DNA of 64,000 bases, from contig NZ_PYGF01000016.1 of assembly GCF_003014575.1 (NCBI RefSeq), forward strand, positions 1 to 64,000. Reading direction: 5' to 3'. Both the position numbers and the translations under genes were made by a program. The notes under the pieces are model-generated. The model made no database searches, was not told where the DNA came from, and worked only from the letters and a program-made list of their open reading frames with translations. This DNA comes from Cecembia rubra. Its GTDB lineage: Bacteria; Bacteroidota; Bacteroidia; Cytophagales; Cyclobacteriaceae. This document shows, one piece after another, positions 33,886-42,638 of the stretch. Each line of letters opens with the position of its first letter. Position 1 is the stretch's first letter.

Positions 33886-34712
33886 AATCTAATTGCCGCC
33901 TGAAACCTCAGTGGCTTCCTTTTCAACTCCTCCTCCATCATCGAAGGTGTGATCCCGGCAAATTCTTTGAAGTCTTTGATAAAGTGCATCTGATCGTAAT
34001 AACCGGAGAGATATGCTATTTCTGACCAATTAGGGATTTCTGATTTTTCAAAAAGTCTGTATGCATTGGAAAACCGGATCAAGCGGGCATAAACTTTTGG
34101 GGAGAAGCCCACCCTTTCTTTGCATTTTCTTTCAAATTGTCTCAGGCTTAAGCAGGCATTGTCAGCCACCTGTGAGATGGGCATCAGCCCTTGATAATAG
34201 ATCATTTCATTTAGGGCATTGTCTATCGGCAAAAGCTCTTTGACTCTACTCAATTTCCCAAGCAAATAATCCTCTATGAACTGATGTGCTGTCTCCAATG
34301 ATTCTACTTGTGAACAGCGCTCTACCAAATCATTGATATCATTGCCCAACAACTCCAATCCATCAAACCCATCATCAAAAATTTCTACCATAGGAATACC
34401 CAGCAATCTAAAAAGGCCTCCTGGACGGAAACCTATGACAGCTACTGAATAATCATGGCTCACCGTCAATTCCATCCGGGTTAACTGTGGCCCTACCACC
34501 ACAGCCTTTGATCTTACCCTAAATTCAGATTCATAGACTTTCTTGGCTTTGAACTTTTCTTTGATATATAAAAAAATACAATGCTGAGGCGTTGGAGGAT
34601 ATTGACCGGAAATTGCTCCTTCATTTGGGTAAAGTACATGATCCACCAGAAAAATACTTTGGACAAAACTTGCCAAAAGCGGATGGGGAGCGAAAAATTT
34701 GTATTGGATCAT
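33882..34712 (-). CDS. AraC-family transcriptional regulator
   Basis: 276 residues. The N-terminal sensor region begins MIQYKFFAPHPLLASFVQSI as in the DUF6597-type domain often joined to AraC HTH. The C-terminal two helix-turn-helix units are ISQVADNACLSLRQFERKCK and WSEIAYLSGYYDQMHFIKDF, followed by KEFAGITPS. Target genes are not evident, since both neighbours point the same way but are not close. The 230 bases upstream are AT-rich with GATATTGATG-type repeats. Confidence 0.9.
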   Translation of the reverse strand: MIQYKFFAPHPLLASFVQSIFLVDHVLYPNEGAISGQYPPTPQHCIFLYIKEKFKAKKVYESEFRVRSKAVVVGPQLTRMELTVSHDYSVAVIGFRPGGLFRLLGIPMVEIFDDGFDGLELLGNDINDLVERCSQVESLETAHQFIEDYLLGKLSRVKELLPIDNALNEMIYYQGLMPISQVADNACLSLRQFERKCKERVGFSPKVYARLIRFSNAYRLFEKSEIPNWSEIAYLSGYYDQMHFIKDFKEFAGITPSMMEEELKRKPLRFQAAIRF

Positions 34713-34740
34713 ATTTGTAACTTCATTTTAGCATCAAGAC

Positions 34741-34858
34741 GTCTTCTTATATAAAAGATATTCATAGATATTGGGATATTGATGAATATTGAACCTAATA
34801 CAACCTTCAAAAAATATCAATCGAGTATCAACAAATATCGATAAATATCCATTTTAGG
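34741..34858. repeat. ATATTGAT-rich dispersed repeat
   Basis: Words of the form GATATTGATGAATATT and AATATCGATAAATATC recur several times. A close relative lies at about 31,266-31,307, just downstream of the diheme cytochrome gene. Origin unknown. Confidence 0.5.
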
Positions 34859-34940
34859 AAGATCCAGACCTAGCAAGTCCTTATCAATATCTCATCCCGA
34901 TGCCCGGGACAGGGTATCCAATCGTATCTATCAACATCAA

Positions 34941-35570
34941 TCAAACCAACCCTTCATTTATTGCTTTCGATACTGCCTCCGTTTGGCAGTGTACCTGAAG
35001 TTTTTCGTAAATGTGTTTGATATGGGTTCTCACTGTATCAATGCTGATTTTACAATCCGCAGCAATCAGTTTGAAACTATTGCCTTTGCTCAATGAAAGT
35101 AATACATCTTTTTCTCGTTGAGTTAAACTATAATTAGATGGCTTATGATGATTCTGCATTGATTGAATTACCAATTTAGCTACTGCCGGTGACATGGGTG
35201 CCCCTCCCTCCAATATTTCTTCCACCGCATGAAACAAACGTGTGGCGATGTACTTTTTAAGCAAATATCCAGAAGCTCCTGCTTTTATGGCACTTAATAC
35301 ATTTTCTGAATCCTCGAAAACGGTTAAAATCAAAACCATTGTTTTTGGAGCAATTTTTTTTACAATTTTTGTCGCTTCTATTCCTGATATTCCCGGCATC
35401 TCAATATCCATCAAAATCAGATCTGGCCTTAATCTTTTCACCTGTTCTTCCGCCTCATTTGCATGTGCATAAGCCCCCAACAACTCCATACCCTCATTCA
35501 AAGCAACCATACTGCTGATGCTTTCGCGCAGGAGGTCATTGTCTTCATATAATAAAACCTTAATGGACAT
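34941..35570 (-). CDS. NarL/FixJ-family response regulator
   Basis: 209 residues from the ATG at 35570. Receiver domain: acidic pair in LLYEDNDLLRE, phospho-acceptor Asp in DLILMDIEMPGISG, and Lys in SGYLLKKYIA. C-terminal LuxR-type HTH: LTQREKDVLLSLSKGNSFKL, then CKISIDTVRTHIKHIYEKL. Pairs with the HisKA_3-type kinase upstream. A long leader with periodic TATTTC/GAAATA elements separates the two genes, which suggests independent or autoregulated transcription. Confidence 0.93.
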   Translation of the reverse strand: MSIKVLLYEDNDLLRESISSMVALNEGMELLGAYAHANEAEEQVKRLRPDLILMDIEMPGISGIEATKIVKKIAPKTMVLILTVFEDSENVLSAIKAGASGYLLKKYIATRLFHAVEEILEGGAPMSPAVAKLVIQSMQNHHKPSNYSLTQREKDVLLSLSKGNSFKLIAADCKISIDTVRTHIKHIYEKLQVHCQTEAVSKAINEGLV

Positions 35571-35606
35571 ATTCTTGGTATTCAATGGAACTTTGTGTTT
35601 TGGCAA

Positions 35607-35940
35607 ACTCCTCTTATTGAAATAAATAGTAATATGCTTTTGGCGAAATATTTTGAAATAAGCTTTCGGAGAAATATCCTTAAGCCTTCCGCAGTCAAGT
35701 GTAATTAATTACATTGATATTTAAATTTGGTGAAAATTATTTCAACCATATTACGTTAAACTGTCTATCGAATAGAAGAGCTTATTTCCACTTTATTTCA
35801 ATCAACATATTTCAACCCTATTTCGCGAAGCATATTTCAACGTTATTTCTACCTTATTTCGCAGAGCATATTTCTTACACACTTAAATATCCGATTTTAC
35901 TTTCAAAAAATAAATCCCCTAATCATGTGATAAAAAAGCA
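35607..35940. promoter_or_regulatory. periodic TATTTC array between kinase and regulator genes
   Basis: TATTTC starts at 35783, 35794, 35808, 35819, 35833, 35844, 35855 and 35869: eight copies spaced 11, 14, 11, 14, 11, 11 and 14 bases. Another copy is at 35738, and GAAATA (the complement) at 35619, 35645, 35655 and 35671. Units of about 25 bp (11+14) suggest tandem duplication. Located upstream of the response regulator and so a candidate multi-site operator. Confidence 0.6.
35913..35931 (-). promoter_or_regulatory. shared motif beside kinase stop
   Basis: AATCCCCTAATCATGTGAT on the plus strand, ten bases beyond the kinase gene end and 340 bases before the regulator start. Confidence 0.4.
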
Positions 35941-37953
35941 TTAGGTAATTGGTGCACTTAGTTGTATCGAAGTTCCAGATTGTGGAAAGCTAACTATGGT
36001 CATGCAGCCCCCCATCATACTTGCTCTTTGTTGCATGTTAAATAGTCCATTTCCTTTTTTGATCTGCTGAGGATCAAAACCCTTCCCGTCATCTTTGATC
36101 AAAAGTTCCAATTTATTTCCTTCAAATCGGAGTTTGATATCTAAATGCCTACTTTCCGCATACTTGGCTGTATTATTTAGTGCTTCTTTGAAAATCAGAA
36201 AGAGGTTTCTTCTTTTTTCCAAATCAAGTTTAACTTGTTCTGCTCCTTCCTCAATTTCAAAAAAATAAGTAATCCCTTTGGGATCCAATATCTCAGCTGC
36301 GAATTCCTTCATTTTGCTAAGCAACTGTTCCAAACTATCGTTATTCGGATGGATAGACCAGACAATATCACTTAATCTGTCCATCATGGCTGCAGTCTGG
36401 ATGTTGATTGTAGAAAATAAGGACTTGTCTACCACCCCTCCTTTTTGTATTGCCATTTGGGAAAGTATATGGATACTCGAAAGTGTACTTCCCAAATCAT
36501 CATGTAAGTCCCTGGCAATTGAATTACGTAACTTTTCAACTTCCAGTAACCTTTTAGTACGATTTACAATCCTATATTTATTAACCAAAATAGTTGCCAG
36601 TAAAATCAAAAAGGCAAAAATTGAAATTATCAAATTTTGGTTGGCTTTGCGCTTGACCAATTCTAAGCGGTCTAATTCCTTCTCAGCCTTGAGCAAACTG
36701 ATTTCATTTTCTTTAATGTCAAGTGCATACCTTGACTCCACTTCCTTTAGCTGGGCTTGTAATGCACCAATTCCAACAGAATCTCGATAGGCAAATTCAA
36801 GGGTTTGAGCTTCAAGAGCATCCTTGAATTTTCCACGATCTTGAAAATATTCTTTTATGTTCCTAAATGCAGTACTGGCCTCACTGTATTTTTTGTTTTG
36901 AACTGCTACCTCCGACGCAGTCATAAGGCTCTGAATTGCCTCCTTGTCCAATGCCAAAATCCTTTGGGTTTTCCCTAAATCTGCTAAAATCTTAGCATCA
37001 TACGTGCCGATTTCTGCTTCCTTCAATACTTTTTGTGCCTTTTGAAAATGTTCCAAAGCAAATTGGTATTCCTCCATAATCATGTAATTTCTTCCAAGAT
37101 TATAAAGTTGGATACCTACCAATTCTTTCAGACCAAGCTTTTCCTGCATCTCCAAAGCCTTGGTAAAGAATTCTTTAGCCTTATGATTTTGCCCGATATC
37201 CATAAAAATATTTGCCAGATTGCCCAATACCATGGACTCTCCCCTTTTGTCGCCCAAAACCTTCCTATATTCCATAGATTTTAAAAAATACTTTTCAGCC
37301 TCATTATAATTTTTCAAATGGTAATGGGCAGCTCCGAGGCTGTTATAAACAAAGGCCAAACCAGTCTTATTCTGGGTTTTTTCAAAAATTTCCAAAGCCT
37401 TGAAAGTAGCATCAAAATTGGATTTGTGATTTTCCAATTGCTTATACACATTTGACAAATTAATGTAAAGGCCAGCCACATTATCCTGGCCGATCGCCTT
37501 ATGATCCAAGGCTAAGGCTTTCTCGTAATAGAATAGTGCCTGTTCAAATTTTCCAATTCTGTTAAAATGTATCCCTTTACCGTTATAAAGATTATAAGCG
37601 AGTTTTTGGTCATTTAAATCAGATTTGCGAAGCTCTTCTGATTTTTCAAAATAATAATACACAGAATCCAATTTGCCCATTGCAGAATAATTTCCTGCCA
37701 AACGAATAGCGGCATTTGCTTTGAACTTATCAAAACCTGAGTCCTCCTTCAGATTTAGAACTTCCCAAAAGTACTCTGCCGATCTCTTAAGGTCAGAGCG
37801 CTCCAGCGTAATTCCTAAATTCAATAGTGCTTTGGCATGTGTGGTATCTTGCCTGTTTTGGGAAACGATATTTTGCAAACTGTCCAAAAGGGAGGTCTGA
37901 GCTCTAATATTTGGACTGACAAAAAAAACCAATATCAAAACAATTATTCTCAT
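35941..37953 (-). CDS. TPR-containing sensor histidine kinase
   Basis: 670 residues from the ATG at 37953, with a signal peptide (IIVLILVFFVSPNIRAQ). About nine tetratricopeptide repeats fill the periplasmic part (for example AYNLYNGKGIHFNRIGKFEQ, FVYNSLGAAHYHLKNYNEAE). A coiled coil and one membrane helix (NLIISIFAFLILLATILVN) lead to a HisKA_3 domain with phospho-acceptor His in RDLHDDLGSTLSS (near residue 484) and an ATPase domain with EALNNTAKYAES and DDGKGFD. Partner of the NarL-type regulator 370 bases downstream. Such TPR kinases are characteristic of Bacteroidota. Confidence 0.93.
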   Translation of the reverse strand: MRIIVLILVFFVSPNIRAQTSLLDSLQNIVSQNRQDTTHAKALLNLGITLERSDLKRSAEYFWEVLNLKEDSGFDKFKANAAIRLAGNYSAMGKLDSVYYYFEKSEELRKSDLNDQKLAYNLYNGKGIHFNRIGKFEQALFYYEKALALDHKAIGQDNVAGLYINLSNVYKQLENHKSNFDATFKALEIFEKTQNKTGLAFVYNSLGAAHYHLKNYNEAEKYFLKSMEYRKVLGDKRGESMVLGNLANIFMDIGQNHKAKEFFTKALEMQEKLGLKELVGIQLYNLGRNYMIMEEYQFALEHFQKAQKVLKEAEIGTYDAKILADLGKTQRILALDKEAIQSLMTASEVAVQNKKYSEASTAFRNIKEYFQDRGKFKDALEAQTLEFAYRDSVGIGALQAQLKEVESRYALDIKENEISLLKAEKELDRLELVKRKANQNLIISIFAFLILLATILVNKYRIVNRTKRLLEVEKLRNSIARDLHDDLGSTLSSIHILSQMAIQKGGVVDKSLFSTINIQTAAMMDRLSDIVWSIHPNNDSLEQLLSKMKEFAAEILDPKGITYFFEIEEGAEQVKLDLEKRRNLFLIFKEALNNTAKYAESRHLDIKLRFEGNKLELLIKDDGKGFDPQQIKKGNGLFNMQQRASMMGGCMTIVSFPQSGTSIQLSAPIT

Positions 37954-38033
37954 GATCTCAATCTCCAAAAACTCATTCAATATAGAATATTTTTCTGGAA
38001 ATCAAAAAGTTAACCTCAGCACTCTCAAAAATA

Positions 38034-38062
38034 AAGGAGGCCATCCTGGGGATAGCCTCCTG
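38034..38062 (-). terminator. terminator of S10 peptidase gene
   Basis: On the minus strand AGGAGGC and GCCTCCT arms enclose a 13-base loop and are followed by TTATTTTTG, about 20 bases after the stop codon. Confidence 0.7.
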
Positions 38063-38083
38063 AAATATTAATTAAAAAACATA

Positions 38084-39589
38084 TCATTTCATCGTGTCCA
38101 AAATAAAATCAGACAAATCCTTTTTGAATTTGATCAATGAAGGCATGTGCGTGTACATCATATGACCTGCTTCATAATAAGTCATAATTATATTTTTTCT
38201 GATTTCAGGCCTTAAGTTCAATTGGTCAATGGTATGCTCCACACCATAAAAAACTGTAGCAAGATCATAATACCCATTCATAATCAACACCTTAACATTA
38301 GGATCCTTGTTCAGAGCATCGGCCATATCGATAGCGGTATTAATAGAAATCATGGAACCCCAGCCTTCATTTCCTTTATGTGACCAATCCCATTTAAACC
38401 CGGGAGATGAATATGCAGAGGTTTTGTAATTCAAATTTTTGCTTACGCCAAGATCTCTGTGAAAATAATCCAGAAAGCCGGCAGTATAAGCAGGAGAAAT
38501 GGCATCACTTTGGGGATCTGTAATGGCATATTGGTTTATGGGAAAAGGATTGATCCCAATAAATCTAGAATCCAATCTTCCTACAGTCATTCCTTCTTCT
38601 CTAAGCAGCTCATTAAAAAACTCTCCTGCCGTCATCCTAAGGTTAGCTCTCTCCCAAATTTTGGCAGGAACACCAGCATAATTTTCCATTTTCTGGGCTA
38701 CTTGCTTTCTTTCTGCATCGCTCAATCTTCCTCCTTTAAATAGGGCTGGTAAATATTCTTCTTCCGTAAATTTCCTGACCTCATCTACAAATGCTTCCAG
38801 GTTAGGATTTTTATTCTTCAATTTATCATGATACCAGGCTGTTGTAGCATATGTAGGAAAATGTACCAGGTAAGAAGTACTTTCTTGTACAGGGAAAGCA
38901 AGAGACCGGATATCGAAAACAGCTGACACCATTACAACCCCATTAAGGGCATATCCTTTATCCAACAAATAACTCATTACACCCGCATTTCTCATGGTAC
39001 CATAGCTTTCACCAAGGAGATATTTTGGGGATTGTAGTCTATCGTATTCTTTAAGAAATTGCATGATAAATAAACTAATGGCCCTTATGTCCTGATCAAC
39101 ACCCCAGAAATCCTTACCCTCAGCCTTTCCGACAGGTATACTTAACCCTGTCCCAACAGGATCCATCATTACCACATCTGCAATATCTAAAATTGAATAT
39201 TCATTATTCACCAATTGATAGGGTGCAGCTTTGGTATAGTCAGGGTCATTGACTACAATCCTTTTGGGCCCCATTACGCCCATATGTAGCCAGTATGAGG
39301 ATGAACCTGGGCCACCATTGAATGAAAAAATAATAGGCCTTTTAGAAGGTCCATCTTCTTTGAAGTATGCTGTAAATCCATGAAGGGCAATTGGCTCATT
39401 ATTTTCATCCTTCAGGAGCATGGTTCCTGCCCTGGTTTTAAGAGTATGGTTTACACCATTGATTCTTACGGTCTGATTAGAAATAAATACCTCTGGTTCG
39501 GGAAATGGTTTGTCTGTTGGCTTTTCCTGGGCCAAAGTAGCCGAGGCAAGAAAAAAGATTATTAGAATTAGGAAGTTGAATTTTCTCAT
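38084..39589 (-). CDS. S10 family serine carboxypeptidase
   Basis: 501 residues from the ATG at 39589, giving a clean signal peptide (FNFLILIIFFLASATLAQ). The alpha/beta-hydrolase triad is complete: Ser in LLGESYGTMR, Asp in NGYYDLATVFYGVEH, His in YEAGHMMYTH. FNGGPGSSSYWLHMG is the oxyanion-hole motif of S10 enzymes. Removes C-terminal residues from peptides in the periplasm or outside the cell. Monocistronic, with its own terminator. A 12-bp palindrome lies upstream. Confidence 0.92.
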   Translation of the reverse strand: MRKFNFLILIIFFLASATLAQEKPTDKPFPEPEVFISNQTVRINGVNHTLKTRAGTMLLKDENNEPIALHGFTAYFKEDGPSKRPIIFSFNGGPGSSSYWLHMGVMGPKRIVVNDPDYTKAAPYQLVNNEYSILDIADVVMMDPVGTGLSIPVGKAEGKDFWGVDQDIRAISLFIMQFLKEYDRLQSPKYLLGESYGTMRNAGVMSYLLDKGYALNGVVMVSAVFDIRSLAFPVQESTSYLVHFPTYATTAWYHDKLKNKNPNLEAFVDEVRKFTEEEYLPALFKGGRLSDAERKQVAQKMENYAGVPAKIWERANLRMTAGEFFNELLREEGMTVGRLDSRFIGINPFPINQYAITDPQSDAISPAYTAGFLDYFHRDLGVSKNLNYKTSAYSSPGFKWDWSHKGNEGWGSMISINTAIDMADALNKDPNVKVLIMNGYYDLATVFYGVEHTIDQLNLRPEIRKNIIMTYYEAGHMMYTHMPSLIKFKKDLSDFILDTMK

Positions 39590-39682
39590 AGGTTTTATTA
39601 AGTTGGTTACAGCACACAATCTAAGCATTTATCTTTATCCATTGAAAGCCACTTATTGGCAGATTTTAATCAATAGGACCAT

Positions 39683-39712
39683 TAATCGGATATAGTCGGA
39701 TATATCCGATTA
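39683..39712. promoter_or_regulatory. 12-bp perfect palindrome, candidate operator
   Basis: TAATCGGATATA, six bases (GTCGGA, itself echoing the arm), then TATATCCGATTA. It lies 94 bases upstream of the S10 peptidase start and 102 bases upstream of ssb, in a divergent intergenic region. Confidence 0.55.
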
Positions 39713-39813
39713 GAATTTAGGCAAATCACTCACTTTTCTGATATTTGAACAGCTGCCTTTTTTTAGTCGGCTATTAATCTAAATCATTCTTTTAACCATT
39801 TACTATTTTAACA

Positions 39814-40164
39814 ATGAGCAGTTTAAGAAACAGGGTACAACTTATCGGGAGATTAGGTGCCAAAGCAGAAATCAAAAGATTTGAAGATGGAAAAATTAAG
39901 GCTTCATTAAGTTTGGCCACAAATGATTTCTACAAAAACCAAAAAGGGGAAAAAGTTGAAGAAACCACTTGGCATAATGTAGTGGCATGGGGCAAATCTG
40001 CAGAAATCATTGAAAAATACACTGATAAAGGAACGGAGATTGCCCTTGACGGAAAACTGACCAATAGGAGCTATATAGACAAGGATGGTATTAAAAAGTA
40101 CATTACAGAAGTTGTACTAGACAACATCGTGCTTTTGGGTGAAAAAGTAGCTGTAACAACTTGA
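39814..40164 (+). CDS. ssb: single-stranded DNA-binding protein
   Basis: 116 residues with a complete OB-fold: RVQLIGRLGAKAEIKRFEDG, SLATNDFYKNQKGEKVEETT, WHNVVAWGKSAEIIEKYTDK and GTEIALDGKLTNRSYIDKDG. Binds ssDNA during replication, recombination and repair. The acidic C-terminal tip (DDDxPF-like) used to recruit partner proteins is absent, since the protein ends EKVAVTT, so it may be an accessory SSB rather than the main one. Confidence 0.93.
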   Translation: MSSLRNRVQLIGRLGAKAEIKRFEDGKIKASLSLATNDFYKNQKGEKVEETTWHNVVAWGKSAEIIEKYTDKGTEIALDGKLTNRSYIDKDGIKKYITEVVLDNIVLLGEKVAVTT

Positions 40165-40321
40165 TCTGATTTATCCAGATTTCAATATTTTTAACGAGGC
40201 ATGGCCCTACCCCTTTTCGTTGGTTTGGAAAGGGATAAGATAACATTTAAAAGATTTTCAGGTTTCTTATTTTTAAAAGGGTTTTATCAGTATTTTTACG
40301 CCTCGTTAAACCTATTAAACA

Positions 40322-41296
40322 ATGAAAAGAATAGCGGTTTTTACTTCAGGTGGTGATGCACCTGGAATGAATGCATGCATACGTGCTGTTGTTAGGACAG
40401 CCATTTTTAAAGGTATAGAAATTTATGGTATTTCTTATGGATACGATGGTATGATCAATGGAAATATCAAAAAAATGCAATCTCATTCTGTAAGCAATAT
40501 TATTCAAAGAGGAGGCACTATCCTCAAGTCTGCTAGAAGCGAAGAGTTTAGAACTCCTGAAGGAAGGAAGAAAGCATATGAGAAATTGAAAAAGAATGAA
40601 ATTGAGGGAATTGTTGCTATTGGCGGTGATGGTACATTTACAGGAGCCAAAGTTTTTTTCGAAGAATTTGGAATACCAACAATAGGCTGTCCCGGAACTA
40701 TTGACAATGACATTTACGGAACTGATTATACTATTGGTTTTGACACTGCTGTTAATACTGCTTTGGAAGCAATTGACAAAATCAGGGATACAGCAGCAGC
40801 CCATGATAGGATCTTTTTTATTGAAGTCATGGGAAGAGATTCTGGGTACATAGCCTTAGAATGTGGAATTGGTGGAGGAGCAGAATTTGTGATGATTCCA
40901 GAAACTGAAACCAATTTAAAAAGTGTAGTTAAATCCCTGAAAAATCTTCGAAAAAGCAAAAGTTCTTCTATCATTGTCGTAGCAGAAGGAGATGAAGAAG
41001 GAGGCGCAGAAGAAATCATGAAAAAGGTTCAAGAGAAAGTAAATGACCCTGAAAAGGAGTTTAAAGTTACTACCTTAGGCCATATTCAAAGAGGAGGTAA
41101 TCCCACTGCCAGAGACAGGGTTTTGGCTTCCAGATGTGGGATGGCGGCAGTAGAAGGCCTTTTAAATGGCCATTCAAATTGCATGGCCGGTATTGTCAAT
41201 GGGGAGGTGGTTTATACACCGTTTGAAGATTGCATTGGCAAACCCAAAGAATTAAAAGAAGACCATCTCAAACTTATTGAAATATTAAGCATTTAA
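40322..41296 (+). CDS. pfkA: ATP-dependent 6-phosphofructokinase
   Basis: 324 residues. Phosphorylates fructose 6-phosphate to fructose 1,6-bisphosphate in glycolysis. Motifs: ATP-binding SGGDAPGMNACIRAV, AIGGDGTFTGA, the catalytic CPGTIDNDIYGTDYTIGFDT with the essential Asp of TIDND, FFIEVMGRDSGYIAL and TLGHIQRGGNPTARDRVLAS. The Gly of GGDGT indicates ATP rather than pyrophosphate as donor. Followed one base later by a small membrane-anchored protein gene. Confidence 0.96.
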   Translation: MKRIAVFTSGGDAPGMNACIRAVVRTAIFKGIEIYGISYGYDGMINGNIKKMQSHSVSNIIQRGGTILKSARSEEFRTPEGRKKAYEKLKKNEIEGIVAIGGDGTFTGAKVFFEEFGIPTIGCPGTIDNDIYGTDYTIGFDTAVNTALEAIDKIRDTAAAHDRIFFIEVMGRDSGYIALECGIGGGAEFVMIPETETNLKSVVKSLKNLRKSKSSSIIVVAEGDEEGGAEEIMKKVQEKVNDPEKEFKVTTLGHIQRGGNPTARDRVLASRCGMAAVEGLLNGHSNCMAGIVNGEVVYTPFEDCIGKPKELKEDHLKLIEILSI

Positions 41297-41297
41297 T

Positions 41298-41657
41298 ATG
41301 GGGTTTATTCCAGTCATCCTAACCTTGTCTGCAGCCATAATTTTATTTATTATGGCTGTAAACAATTCTTTGAAATCAAAAAAAATACAAATTCAGGATT
41401 TCCAATTTAAAATGATAGAGGGGTTAAAGGAGTTTGATGATTCATTGAAATCCAATGAAGCCATCAAACCTGATTACATTTCCGAGATATATCAAAGAGT
41501 AAAGAAAAACCTCCAAGAGGATGATTTTGAAGCTTTCGAAAACAAAGTAAGGAGACCTTACCAACAGATAAAACTACTAAAATCACAATTCAACAAGCTC
41601 ATCTCCAAAAAACCATATAGTTTTGTTGCAACCCTAATGGGACATAAACCATATTGA
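41298..41657 (+). CDS. small membrane-anchored hypothetical protein
   Basis: 119 residues. One N-terminal membrane helix (FIPVILTLSAAIILFIMAVN) is followed by a charged helical domain (EGLKEFDDSLKSNEAIKPDY). No family recognised. It begins one base after the pfkA stop, so it is cotranscribed and probably translationally coupled. Its C-terminus is convergent with miaA, eight bases apart. Confidence 0.8.
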   Translation: MGFIPVILTLSAAIILFIMAVNNSLKSKKIQIQDFQFKMIEGLKEFDDSLKSNEAIKPDYISEIYQRVKKNLQEDDFEAFENKVRRPYQQIKLLKSQFNKLISKKPYSFVATLMGHKPY

Positions 41658-41665
41658 TTGCCCTA

Positions 41666-42586
41666 TTAATTTAAATCTACAATTTTTGCCCTTACAAAAT
41701 CAAATATTTCCTGCTCTTGATCCGGATGGAACCAGGTAATTTCTGGATCATTCCTAAACCATGTCAGTTGTCGTTTGGCATATCTTCTGGAATTCCGCTT
41801 TAAAAGTCGGATTGCTTCAACTTTATCATATTCCCCTTTCAAGCTCCCAAAAATCTCTGAATATCCTACCGTCTGAAGGGCATTTAAGTCCCTATAGGGA
41901 AACAGCTTTTCTGCTTCTTCAAAAAGACCTTGATCAATCATAAGGTCCATTCTTTGATCTATCCTTTCGTATAATTCAGCTCTGTCTCTGTTTAACCCTA
42001 TTTTTATGATATGAAATGGCCGATCAGTTTTCTTTTTTTGTCTAAAAGAACTATAGGGTTTACCTGTTCCTAAACTGACCTCAATTGCCCGCATCAAACG
42101 CTGAGGGTTCATGATATCTACTTCAGAATAATAAGTAGGGTCAATTGCTTTTAACTTATTTTGTAAGTATTCTAAACCAAATTCCTGATAGGATTTAATT
42201 ACCCCAGCTCTAATCTGTGGTTCTATTTCAGGTATTTCATCCATCCCATACGATATAATATTTACAAAAAGGCCAGATCCGCCTGTCATGATGGCCAAAT
42301 TACGTCTTTTGAAAATTTCATTTAGCGCATCTAAAGCGTCCTTTTCAAAATCCTTTACATCATAATTATCAAAAATGGATTTATGATCAATCAAATGGTG
42401 TTTGACCAAAGCCAATTCCTCTAAACTAGGCTTTGCTGTCCCGATAAGCATTTCTTTATAAAATTGTCTGCTATCGGAGGAAATAATTTCTGTTTGAAAG
42501 TTTTTAGCTAATTTTAGGCAAAGGGAAGTCTTACCTACAGCCGTAGGACCGACTACAATGATGAGATATTTGTTTTGTTTACGCAA
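41666..42586 (-). CDS. miaA: tRNA dimethylallyltransferase
   Basis: 306 residues. Transfers dimethylallyl to N6 of A37 in tRNAs that read UNN codons. P-loop VVGPTAVGKTSLCLKLA, the DSRQFYKEMLIGTAKPSLEE segment, VKHHLIDHKSIFDNYDV, MTGGSGLFVNIISYG and MNPQRLMRAIEVSLGTGKP are all typical. The C-terminal RRYAKRQLTWFRND is the tRNA-binding end of the family. Divergent from the receiver/Hpt gene. Confidence 0.96.
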   Translation of the reverse strand: MRKQNKYLIIVVGPTAVGKTSLCLKLAKNFQTEIISSDSRQFYKEMLIGTAKPSLEELALVKHHLIDHKSIFDNYDVKDFEKDALDALNEIFKRRNLAIMTGGSGLFVNIISYGMDEIPEIEPQIRAGVIKSYQEFGLEYLQNKLKAIDPTYYSEVDIMNPQRLMRAIEVSLGTGKPYSSFRQKKKTDRPFHIIKIGLNRDRAELYERIDQRMDLMIDQGLFEEAEKLFPYRDLNALQTVGYSEIFGSLKGEYDKVEAIRLLKRNSRRYAKRQLTWFRNDPEITWFHPDQEQEIFDFVRAKIVDLN

Positions 42587-42638
42587 TTCGGCTTAGGAGT
42601 TAATTATTAGTTGCTTCCAAAATTATCAATAAAACCTG

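Noticed and set aside
35783-35874. CRISPR-like array suggested by regular spacing
   Set aside because: Repeats are only six bases with variable 5-8 base spacers. No long repeat or cas genes.
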